Assembly: GCF_964204865.1 (NCBI RefSeq)
Contig: NC_135259.1
Location: 2,108,001 to 2,172,000, forward strand
Direction of reading: 5' to 3'
DNA from: Styela clava
Lineage: Eukaryota; Chordata; Ascidiacea; Stolidobranchia; Styelidae
DNA: 64,000 nucleotides
In this document: piece after piece, positions 38,117 through 49,000 of the stretch
Position numbering within the stretch: position 1 is the stretch's first letter
How the letters are laid out: each line of letters begins with the position of its first letter
Notes under the pieces: model-generated
Databases searched by the model: none
The model's input: only the letters and a program-made list of their open reading frames with translations
Told to the model about the DNA's origin: nothing
Made by a program: the position numbers and the translations under genes

Positions 38117-38369
38117 CTTATTTCTTAATAAAAGCATAGGTCTGTTATGTTTCATTCGTGATAATTGCGCAACCGGTAGCCTACTAAACACATTTAGCTA
38201 CTGTTTTTCATTTGAATCAATTTTAAAGGTCGCTAAACGTTCGTTATTGTTTGTAAACGCAAATAATGCAATAAAAATAAATATGTAACTGACTGTAAGC
38301 TCAATGTAACAAAAAGTGAATTTTCACAGCTATGAATTATTGGGTATTTATTGAATGTGGTTTGTTATT

Positions 38370-38700
38370 TTTGCACCCCTATATTTGCGCACAGGGCAAT
38401 TGAACCTGCGTACTTTTGCACACATAGCCAATTGCACCCATAGGCCTACATGTGCACCCACTGTCATTTGCAGCCACGGACATTTTCACCCCCGTCTATT
38501 TGCACCTGGGTACATTTGCACCCGGGTACATTGCACCCGTGGACAATTGCACTCACGTCTTTTTGCAACCACGTACATTTGCACCCACGTACGATTGCAC
38601 CCACGTACATTTGCACCCATGAACATTCGCACCCGGATATTTGCATCTCTGGACATTTGCTCCCAGAAATGTTGTACCGGTAAACATTTACTCCCATGGA
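38370..38700. repeat. 16-bp minisatellite, unit TTTGCACCCACGTACA, about 20 copies
   Basis: Imperfect tandem units of about 16 bp follow the pattern TTTGCACCC(A/G)(C/T)G(G/T)ACA. Because 16 is not a multiple of 3, any frame cycles through all three readings of the unit. Long open frames on both strands arise from this and are not evidence of a gene. Confidence 0.85.
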
Positions 38701-38919
38701 TACCAGTCTTTGGAATAAAGAGGTTTTATTGCCATTTGCGCTGAAATACGAACTTCTTGATGTTATGAATTGTAATGAAGACAAACTCACTGCAGACTCG
38801 AACGCGATTAAATTAGATTTCCATTCATTACCTCAGATCGAGTAGAACCGCGAAACAGGCGGAAAACAACCCGCATCGGTATATGCGCCATTATAACGCA
38901 ACAGCACAAAAGTAACAAA

Positions 38920-39653
38920 CAGTGATTTCCCTACACCCCCCCTATAGAGGGTGAACACCCCCCCCCCCTAAAATTTCAAACACCCCCCCTAATTTTGAGG
39001 TGCGATTCCACACTGAGGGGTTTTAAACCGCAGTCTGCGGGCCAATTACGGCCTTTGAGTTTTAGATACCGTCTATTGTTACATCATTATCACAGTTTGA
39101 GCACGTTTATTTCGTAACAATTGAATTATTCCGGTATCTTATGTATACGTATGGGTATTAGGATTACACACTGCAGTATTTTAGATATCAGCCGTATATT
39201 AAGAAAGCTTAAAGATGTCACAAAACGAAAACTAGGCACTGAAAACAGACTTTTTTTAGATGAATGACAGCGTTTTTATTTCTTTATTGAAAAGAATCAA
39301 ACTTTAGCGATTTGTCTTCTTACCAACAAAATATTTCAGTTCTGAAGGAATACAACATTATGATCAGTTGACGAGCTTATTTCAAAATTTAATTCATACA
39401 AAAGTCAAACAAACATGTTCAAAAAAATTAGAAATGTGTAACAAAACAAGCCATAAGTAGCCATTCATACAATGCCAGATTAGCAAGTAACTAGGGCTCA
39501 CGTCAATCAACTTCGGGGGCCCCATGTACATCGTTAAATACATACCATTTTTTTAAGAATACAAATAGCCTAGTTTTATCTCTAATAGCAAATTAATTAC
39601 CACCCCCTAAATTTTGAAACACCCCCCCTAAAAAAAAGCTGGGGAACATACTG
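38920..39653. mobile_element. hAT-type element with C-run motifs (734 bp)
   Basis: Left end CAGTGATTTCCC, reversed right end CAGTATGTTCCCC, with a perfect 8-bp duplication, gtaacaaa (38912-38919, 39654-39661). Just inside both ends are runs of 7-13 C with ACCCCCCCTAA repeats. A nested-looking hAT fragment (AAACCGCAGTCTGCGGGCC) begins near 39021. Confidence 0.85.
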
Positions 39654-39661
39654 GTAACAAA

Positions 39662-40376
39662 GTATGTGAACAACTTCTTTCATATATAAATCCTGCTTTC
39701 GTCACGTCGAAGTCGCTCTCTGTAATTCCATTATCTATTATTCTCTTCGTAACCTCGACGAAAAACGTTTCATTTCAAGTTAATATTTCATCAGAACCAT
39801 AAATAGCAAAAAAATTGAAAAAGAAATTATATGCAAAACAAGGCTTTCATCAGACATGATGCACAAAAGTGAACGACATGGAACCCGAAGAGATGCTTTC
39901 ATTTGAATCAACCGGAGAGTTGATCTAGTCAACTATGCAATTGCAACTTGGTCATTCTGACAAAACAAGGTTTCGTTGGTTGATTGGATTTTTTCTCCCC
40001 CGATTGAACTTGACTGCAACGTGCAATGTCTGCGTTCTGACCTAGGAGAGAAATAAATTGTACTCTATGCTACGTCTGGCGTCCGGCTGAAATGCAAGTT
40101 TTGAGATGAGCGAATTGTCATGTTATTTTCACTCCAACTATGGGATAAAATAAATTGAAACTGTTTGTTCAAATTCGATTTCTCGGTTGTTCATACGTGG
40201 AGTTTTTCTGAGATTTATCTCTCAAATATGTAGAAAGATATACAATTCTGGAGCCATTCGACCCCGGATTGATTTCATACTGAATGCATATTTGAGTAGG
40301 CTTACGTTCCGCCGTTTGATTGTATTCCGATACATGGTAAATGCAATAGTGTTCCGCCGTTGTGTTTCAAAACAAT
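39662..40376. other. Intergenic, 3' side of the unknown minus-strand gene
   Basis: No recognisable element. I found no clear minus-strand AATAAA here, which leaves the end of the neighbouring gene model uncertain. Confidence 0.3.
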
Positions 40377-43300
40377 CTAATTTAAAACTTGTCTACCTGA
40401 TATTTCTTTGCAATTCTTTTGAGACACGTGATAGGTATCTTGGGATTTTTCTGTAGAAATGAGACCCGTACTGAAAAGTATTCGCATCGCAGTGAAAATT
40501 TCTTTTTTCCTCTGTATTTCTGTAGTCCCCACCTATAATGGCATAAAATCGTCAGGAAATGCTTTTAAAAAGATGTATCAAATAATGGAATTGTGGAGGC
40601 TCGTCTTCATCAACATAGGCATTACAGATTTCAACAAAGTAGACTTACCACATTTTCAAACGGTAATGGTCGGTGTGGAATGCTCTGTATTCTTGGAAAA
40701 TCTTTTGCCTTCCAATTACCCAACCGAGTAGATCTTTTGGTCTTGTTTTTTTTTAAGTACGGATTTTTTTCATGATTCATCCTTCCATTATTTTTATGTA
40801 AAGGCAATGTTAGTATGCCGTCTGTAGATTGTTGGCGGTTTTTCAGGCAATTTTTCCTTTGATGCAATGCGGAATCATCTGCTTTGGTGCATGACTCTTC
40901 TTTGGATGGTTCCTTTGGAACCGCTATCGTGCTTTCACAGCCCTTTTTGGTGAAATTCCAGAGCGGTTTTGAATTTTGCCCACAAGTTGGAGTTTTACCT
41001 CGATTTTGTGATGTACTGTTTGCTATTACGGGTTTGAAGAAATATTCAATAGTCTTTGCTTGAGTTTTTGGATTAAAAGTTTTTAGACTGATTTCTGTTT
41101 TTCTCGTTTTGGACACAGGTTCATAAACGTCTTTTGTACCATTTGGAAATTTAGCAGTATCCTGTTTTCGCTTGAGTTTCAAATTGGGGGACTGATTTTT
41201 CGTGTTTTCTGGTGTGACTTTACGTGTTGAACGTTTGGATATTTTGCCCGGTATTTCTAATTTCTTCCCGGTGTTTTGACCAAATAAACTTTCTTTGAAG
41301 TTTTGGGAAGTTGGTTGATTACGTGTTGTATGTGAAAATATATTCTTTTTACTTGTTATGGCGACTTTCCCCAATGTAACTTCTACATTGTTGGTGCTAT
41401 TTAATATATTTGAAATTAGCGTCTTTTTTGATTCTTGAATTGTGCTTTGTGTATCATTATATTTACTCATACTAGCCGCCTTTTCTTTGTGTTGGTTCAC
41501 ATTTGAACTTTCTTCTGGTTGTGTATCAGACATTGTTTTCTCTTTATTGCATAAATATGTCTTGGAATATGTTTCCGTTTCACATTCCTTTCCCGCATAC
41601 TCTGTTGGCAAACTGCTTATGTTTTGTGAAGAATTTCCAGAGTTTCGATATTCCGTGTCGGAATCGATTTCCCCAAAACACTGTCTCGTCAGCAGACCCG
41701 AGCATAGGCTTTGCAAGGTTGGAATTTCGTTAAATTGTTGTGTCGGTTGTGGTTCTGTAGCAAAACGCTCATTATTATCTGCAATCATATCTTTTTCTCG
41801 AATTCTTGATTTGGTATCCTCCATTAATTGAATAGAAGTTGGAAACTCACATTGCTGAATTATCTTCGGAGGTGGTATTGGCTTTTTGTCATTTCCTCCA
41901 GATTCAGTTCCCACTATTTTGGTATGGAGACTTTGTTGTGATATTGAGTCATTTGATGTCATTCGATTATTTGTCTTTGAATTTGTTAACAATTCACCGT
42001 TAACTTGTTCGTCGGAATTACCGTTTGCGCTGCTATTTATGATTTCTGATTCATCATTTGTTTCATGTTGGCCAAATATAGCGTATTTTGTCATCTCCTC
42101 GTATCTACTTGATGAACTAGGTAGCTCGATATCATGGCTTGTTGGTGTGTGTGTTTCCACAGCATTCGAATTCACGTGAAATAAATTCTCTCTAGGAATA
42201 GGTTTGAGGGTTTCGTTGATTCGTAATGTTGCATTCTCGAATAAATCACCAATACTCAGTGGTAATGTTTCTGGTTTTTCTTGCAATGGTGAGTGGCATT
42301 TGGCCTGAGGAGACTTTACAAATTCCCATATGTCGGGACTTATAGCTGGGCGTTCTGGGGATTGGGCAGTGTTGATATCACGGACTTGACTTTTCGTCTG
42401 GTTATCATGTATCTTTGAAGGAGCTTTGATCGTATTTTGTTGCACAGTTGATAAATTCCGGGGCTGGGGCTGTGCGGACGTTTGAGCGGAATTGTAGCGG
42501 AATGGAGTGAAATAGTTGAGTTGTTGTACGTTGCGTGAAACAACATGAAATTGTTTATAAGGATTCTGACGACCTATAACAGTATGAAGTCTTCCGTGCT
42601 GATGTGTGAGAGTCGGCTTAATTTGATATGAATTGCCCCGTCCCTACAAGAAGTATAAAACGCAAATTAGTTAAAACACAGAATACTGAGTAAGAAATAT
42701 GCAATAAGTTTATTGTATTGCATTTTCTCACTTCATCGCGGTGATTTCAAGGAAAATAGATTGCTTGTAATGCAATTTAGAGTCAGTTAGCAACCAGACT
42801 TTCTCTGAATAGTTAAAGATACTACTATTAATGATTGCCATGTTATATTAAATTAGTTTAATTTAATTTTGTCATTTAATCACTTGAGCTATGTTTTGTT
42901 CTTAAAAATCTAACTAAAAAATACTACGAAACTACCGACAATATAATTTCCTTGACATGAAATTACAATACAATGAATTCTAATACACTCAACATTTGTC
43001 CCAGAATTGAAATATTGTTTGGTATGCAAGTTATAGCGTTCTAGGAAATACTACTATTTTCCACTTTTAAAACTTTGTAGCACAATGAAAGCAGGTAGTA
43101 CAGCAATAGTATTTATTTCAACTCGATCTATTAATACACTTTGTTTTCAATACAAAACGCCTCTCACCTGCACTGTTCGAAAGATAACGCCAGGACGCTG
43201 CGGATAAACTTGTGAGTTTGCAAATCGTATGTCGCTTTGATTTTGAGTCGCAAAACGAACAGCTGGACTTGAAATAAAATTTTGTAGGTACTGCTGTTGG

Positions 43301-43575
43301 TGATTTTGACTTCTGGGCGTCACTTGGCGAGTTATGTGATGAGAAATCGGTTGTTGCTGTCGAGTCAAGTTTAAATCATTAGCAAATCTTATTCCCGCGT
43401 TCGTGTAACCTGCGGGGAACGAGGCACCACGGTTGAGGTTGCTGCCTCCCCTCTGGATCTGTACGTTTGCTCTTGGTACGTTTCGATTTCTAGATTGCTG
43501 CCAAAGACCATTCAAGCTTTCTTGTTGCGTTCGCTGAGGCCGAAGTTTAATACGTGGGTATTGATTTGTATTCAT
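40377..43575 (-). CDS. Unknown low-complexity protein with PCNA-box-like motif, 3 exons
   Basis: I do not recognise this protein. On the minus strand: exon 1 43575-43168 (ATG start), exon 2 42643-40649, exon 3 40532-40377 (stop at 40379-40377). Frame is kept at both junctions, giving 852 residues. Donors are gtgaga and gtaagt. If the second donor is not used, the reading ends at 40631 instead. Residues 1-200 are rich in Arg/Gln/Asn and contain three (I/V)RFA(N/T) repeats. Residues 200-800 are polar (Ser/Thr/Asn/Lys/Glu) and look disordered, with several SP sites and basic clusters (RSTRKV, KLKRKQ). QAKTIEYFFKP at about 664-674 resembles a PCNA-interacting peptide, with Ile-x-x-Phe-Phe but no Gln at the first position. 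Its make-up suggests a nuclear protein; this is inference only. Confidence 0.7.
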
Positions 43576-44864
43576 ATTTAAGATAACTAAAGAAAGATTT
43601 TGAAAAAGTCATAATTGTTATTCTTGCCAGTCACAATATATATATATATAAATACTCTGTCACATAAAAAAGACAAATGCGATTCTACAAATCTCTTTTT
43701 TTCTCAATTATTCCCACTATACACTTGGCTACCTTTTGATGTTGTTATCTGGAACTGACATCTTCCAAACCATATATTACGCAAGAAAAATCATCTACTC
43801 GGTTAAGTTTGACAAGTGTTAGTAAAATAGAATAATATTAGAAACATATTCCAGGTCATTTTTATGTAGAAACTTATCTTTATTTCCTTCAAGTTTGCAG
43901 CGTCCAGGAACTTTTTTTTTTGAATAATTTCTTCGTGTAATCTGCATATTTTCGCCTATCTTATCTTTTTTTTGTAGTAGCCGTAGTTCTTTATCTGTAG
44001 ACAAATATTGTTATCATTGGATTCTTATATAACACGATTGGCTCAAAATATGCTGTTTGATTTTTCCGTCGTGCTGGATTGTATATGTTCAAGCCTAATT
44101 CATATGTTAACCCTAAATACATAACGACGATATCACACGATTGAATACTTTTCTAGGTGACTATGGTCAACATATTTGCGAAATAAAGGATCATAAGTAC
44201 GCTAGCAACTTGATTGCATATTTTCCATAAAATTGAACCCCATATTGATAATAAGGTCCCACTTTTTATGTATTTTATGTATAATGGTTAAAACCGCGTG
44301 ATCAACCACCCATGATTTCTCCCGATAATGGTGTTCGCTTAATAGCAAGTTGGTCTAAGTTACATGAAAGTCAGTTGATCTCAAATTATGAAAAAAACTT
44401 CCTTAAACTTCAGTTCAACTACTATATTTAGTGTGGGTCATGAATAGTTGTTTTGTGAACTATAAGGACAACTTTAAAGAGTAATACAAGTTTAAAAATC
44501 ATTCTCTTTTGTGTCATTTGGCGACCTAGATACCACCAATTGGCGTGATACATTTCCCTCTCGGTCCTCAAATCCTGGCATATTTATAAAATTAAATAAA
44601 ACAACAAATTGAAATAATTTACTTTCATTGGCAATTTTTCAAACATTTAGATATTACATTAGTCGAATCAATTCCGAAAAATGATTTTTTTGAAATGCTA
44701 TTTGTCATGGTGATTTGTCATGAAGTATAGTAACATAATTAATTATTCGGAAATGTTACTCGTTGTACATTTTTTACGACATGTCCAAAGCGGAAGGGAG
44801 GGGGCGGAACGGGTGACAAAATTTTATCGTGCATACTAATTACACACTAACTACAGTCGTCAGG
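43576..44864. other. Shared upstream region of two divergent genes
   Basis: About 1.4 kb between the minus-strand unknown gene and the plus-strand Ly6-CCP-VWA gene. A TA dinucleotide run lies near 43639-43652. A minus-strand acceptor-like ttctttag lies 11 bp before the ATG at 43575, so a 5' UTR exon further right is possible. Confidence 0.35.
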
Positions 44865-44874
44865 TATTTATAAA
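44865..44874 (+). promoter_or_regulatory. TATA-like box upstream of the Ly6-CCP-VWA gene
   Basis: The motif TATTTATAAA lies about 100 bp before the ATG at 44971. A start site 25-30 bp downstream would give a 5' leader of about 70 nt with no intervening ATG before 44971. The position fits a core promoter, but AT-rich sequence makes chance matches common. Confidence 0.4.
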
Positions 44875-44970
44875 ACAATCTCATTTTTACCCTTGATTCC
44901 TGGTTGGGTTATAAGAAGCAAAAGACACAAAGTATTGTCTAGCATTTGTGAAAAGTAAGACCTAGTGTAT

Positions 44971-46028
44971 ATGATGAAGTTTGAATTAATTTTATTCAGT
45001 ATTATCTTAGCGACTGATATTGTATCAGGTTCGTTCATATCATTTTCTTTTTTATATTTTGCATTTGCCAAATAGTGTGAACCGCATCGCGCATTATCAA
45101 GTGTTTGCATTTTGTGCAATTTAAAAGATTTTTATCATTTCACAGCGATCTTATGTTGGACATGTACAAATGTAAGCAGCGAACAGGAGTGCAGAGATAA
45201 TGGTCGAGCCGTACAGTGTCCTGGAAAAGGGGTATGTGTGTGTTAAGCTTTGATTGTATATATTTTTAACTCCCATCGTTCCGAGGGATCAGCAAAGTGG
45301 AATTTGAAGAGTGTGGGATCTATAACCGCAATATTGTAATTATTTTTTGATTATAGACATTCTTCTAATCAAAAAAATTTCGATACACTCAAAACTGTTT
45401 CGTTTCCAGATATATATATAATTTCATTTCGCTTAAAAATGTTTTAAGGATGCTTGTCAAATTGAAGTACGATACGAAAAAGGATGGGGAATACACCCCA
45501 AGATCACGAAACGATGCAAGCAAGCATTAGCATGTGAAAACAATTTTAAGCAAGTAAGTGAATTAATTTCAGAATCCAGAATTAAGTTACATCAAATCCC
45601 AAACTTATTCGAAAAATTATCTTCTTCTAAGTTTATTCGTAGTAAGATGCTAAGCCCCCAACTAAGATAAAAGCGTGGACATCAGAGTCCCAGATGGTCA
45701 TGATATAAATTGAATTCATGTATAAAAAAACAACAACTAAATATACATTATTGTAGTGGCTCATCATAGAAGCTGTTTGCATATTGTATATCCATCTGGT
45801 AAATCCTATAATATAAAAGTATAATAGTTCGGAAATTATTGCGCATTGATGTCATACAATACAGAGAAATAAGCAGTGCTCCTCTAACTTCGTATTTTTA
45901 ATATCTACAGAATTTAGAAGGACTAAGAAGATCAAGTCAATGTAGTCCAGAGGCATCTAGTCCTGTTTGTAGATGTTGCTGTGAAACAGACAGATGTAAC
46001 TTTGATGCTCTAATTTGCTGGGATGAAC
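44971..46028 (+). CDS. Ly6-CCP-VWA gene, exons 1-4: signal peptide and Ly6/uPAR domain
   Basis: Exons: 44971-45028, 45146-45231, 45449-45553, 45911-46028. Two ATGs in a row start the protein; the first is used. After the signal peptide comes LCWTCTNVSS..C..N..AVQCPG, then DACQIEVRYEKGWG and CKQALACENN, ending with CRCCCETDRCNFDALICW. The CxxC start and the CC..D.CN end are the signature of three-finger (LU) domains. Such domains are usually GPI-anchored or secreted ligand-binding folds. The exon 3 acceptor is AAG rather than CAG/TAG. Confidence 0.88.
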
Positions 46029-49000
46029 GTAAGTGTATATATTTATTTACATATATTTTATTTTGTAAATTCAGAACATCCATGTGTAATAAACAGATCT
46101 TTTGCCCTTTTCTGACTGACCCAAAATGCGTACTGTCTGTATACTTCCATAAATGCATTCTTCTAACGTTCTATATACCGAAACCTGTTCCTTTCTGTCC
46201 AACATTTCACGAGTTGGCGTTTTACAATTCCCTCTGTTTTAAACCAACCAGTGTTGAGGTACAATATAATTCACTGATTGAGTGCCATGTAACTGAATGT
46301 TTTGTATTTCCGAGTTCCAACGTGTAGCAATTCCATAGCACGAAACAAATAACATGGTGTTCATAAATCCTGCTCCCAAATTCGATAAATTTAAATTTTG
46401 TTACGTTACCGTCATACCAGCGGTAGATTTCTCGACTATAGCAACATTAATTAAACACAAATAAATTCATTTTAAGCAAAACATTGTCCAAGCCTAAAAA
46501 ATGGCCCAAGAAATGGGAAAGTATCATGTACAAACGGGAAAGAGGTTGGGAGCAGATGCAATTTTCAATGCAACGAAGGCTTCAAACTGAAGGGGAAAAA
46601 ATCAGTAACATGCAGTGAGTAACTTATCTATTCCGGGAGTATATTGTTAATATTACCGCGTTCATTTGCTGTGTGTTTTAATGCTTGTAAAAGAAGGTAA
46701 AATAAACGACTCCAGAAAATATAACTCATACTTTGATTGTCATAGCACGAACTAGGATATTATATCGATTTTGGTCATCACTAAGTGTAGCGTATCCAGC
46801 CGAAATAACTATTAAGAAAAAGGATGGAAATAATGAATTTTCTTACACTTAGGACCGAACCTGAAATGGAACTCGGCACTTCCTGAGTGCCAACCTATAA
46901 CTTGTCCGGGCTTACCAGCTACAATCATGTACGGGTCTGTAAAATGCAGTAAAGCAAACCATTACTCAAGCAGATGCACGTAAGTGAAGATAAGGTGACT
47001 TATGCACTTATTTGAAATTGAGAGAATTGAAATTTTAATATCGTATAATTGTGCAGAATTTCCTGCGAACCAGGATATGAGCTATCTGGTTCCAGAGTTT
47101 CGACGTGTAACAAAATTGGAAAATGGACACCAACACCATCAGTTTGTCATTGTGAGTATAGAGGTTTTTTAGTTAGTATATATACTTCTCATTTTGTTTA
47201 TGGCAACGAATCGTTTATAATTTTTCATTGCAAAAACATATACATTCATTATCAATTATTTTCTTAGAGATGTTCCAAACTGAGTTCAACATCTCACATC
47301 TACGTCTAGTATATAAAGTAAATATTGAATTTTATTACAAAGTTCACATTAAAAAGATGTTCATAAATTTCATAGCTAATTTTTGCAAGATCAATCATGA
47401 CTACATAAAGAACGGAGCTGTGACTTGTTCGAAAAATAAGCAAATCGGAAGCATTTGTGAATTCTCTTGTGATTCTGGGTATAACTTAGCTGGAGAAAGA
47501 TTTTTAACGTGCAGTAAGAATTTTTTTACTTTTCAAAATAAACAAGCCTCTGTTGTATTTGAGAGAAGTCGCACTCCCCAATCTGCCTGTAACGTTATTA
47601 AACTAGATAATCCCGCCAAAATATTTATTCACAACTGTTTGGAGTATGTCTTACAAGTCACAATGTTGTCTATCTATTCTGGCCAAGGTACAATCACTTG
47701 TATGCTAAATTATCTGAACTAAAATTCAGCTTTTCATTGTAAAATCAAAATTAAAATATTATATATCGCAATGACAGTTCAACCAAATATGGCAAACCAT
47801 TTCTGGACTCAGAGTAAGATTCTGCTCCTACGGATCCCCGAGTAGACTAGTTAGTATTCGAACGTGATTCGTTTGATAAGCATTCTATTTATGAATTGGG
47901 ATATCTTGTAATTTTTTTTGCACTATTCTTCCTATTTTATAGCCGATGCAATGAAATGGGACTTTCCTGCACCCAAATGTGAGGCAATATCCTGTTCTTC
48001 ATTATCTCGCAGTTTCCTGAATGGCCTTATAACATGTTCTCTAGGAAACTCTTATCCTAGTAAATGCAAGTGAGTATGTTTATTTCATTGCAAAATTAAT
48101 TTTGAGTAGTTCTGTACATATGGGTTCTTCTACCCCAAGGTGGCATAGAAACTATTATCAACGTGTTTATCGGACCATGTTCTCTTACGAAACCCATCAC
48201 TCATTTGTTGACGGTTGCTATTTACCTAAAAGATTAATATTCACGAGTAGCAATTTATCACAGTACTATTGTACCTTATCCAAACATGAATTCATGGAGA
48301 ATGAAATGTCTACACAGCGAGTTATTCATCAAAATTCATTTCTCGGAATGTTGTTTACACCGATTCCCTATAATTCCTTGATTTGCCTTGATATATTATG
48401 TGAGATTCATATCAAACACCCATTATTGCCCATCGAAATGTGACGCCAAAGAAATACTCGGAATTAAGATCAAAGCGATTCGTGGATATAATACAATTTT
48501 TTAATTTAGTCATCAATAATTGAGCAATTTTTTATTTCGGTTAGTATGATTTTTCAATTATAATAAATTTCATGGATCATTGTATATAATTTAAATTCAA
48601 TTCAGGTTTGCCTGTCGGGAAGGTTTTATACTTTCGGGAGAGGAAAACACAGAGTGTACTGAAGATGGAACATGGTCCAATCCCGTACCGTCTTGTCAAA
48701 GTAAGGTTTACATAATAATTTGTGAAAATAAAGTCAATTGGCTTTTGCCACTCTTGGGGGCCGTTTTCAATGTCAAATTGAACATGAGGTATTTTATTTT
48801 ATTATTTGTTTTGATTCATACTTGTAGGAGATGGCTGCGATCTACAACTTCTGGCGCTGACAAATGGATTGCTGAATTGTTCGGATTCGTACAAAGCTGG
48901 GAGTAGTTGTAAGATCATTTGTGAAGAAGGATTCACGCTTGTCGGGGAGTCTACGTTGGTTTGCAGTAAGATACCTATCGACCATTCTATTGTTGATATC

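Noticed and set aside
38355..38744. Three overlapping long frames (both strands) rich in Cys/His
   Set aside because: Product of the 16-bp tandem repeat, which is open because of its composition.
41442..42179. Plus-strand frames of 97 and 129 codons
   Set aside because: Antisense shadows of exon 2 of the unknown minus-strand gene.
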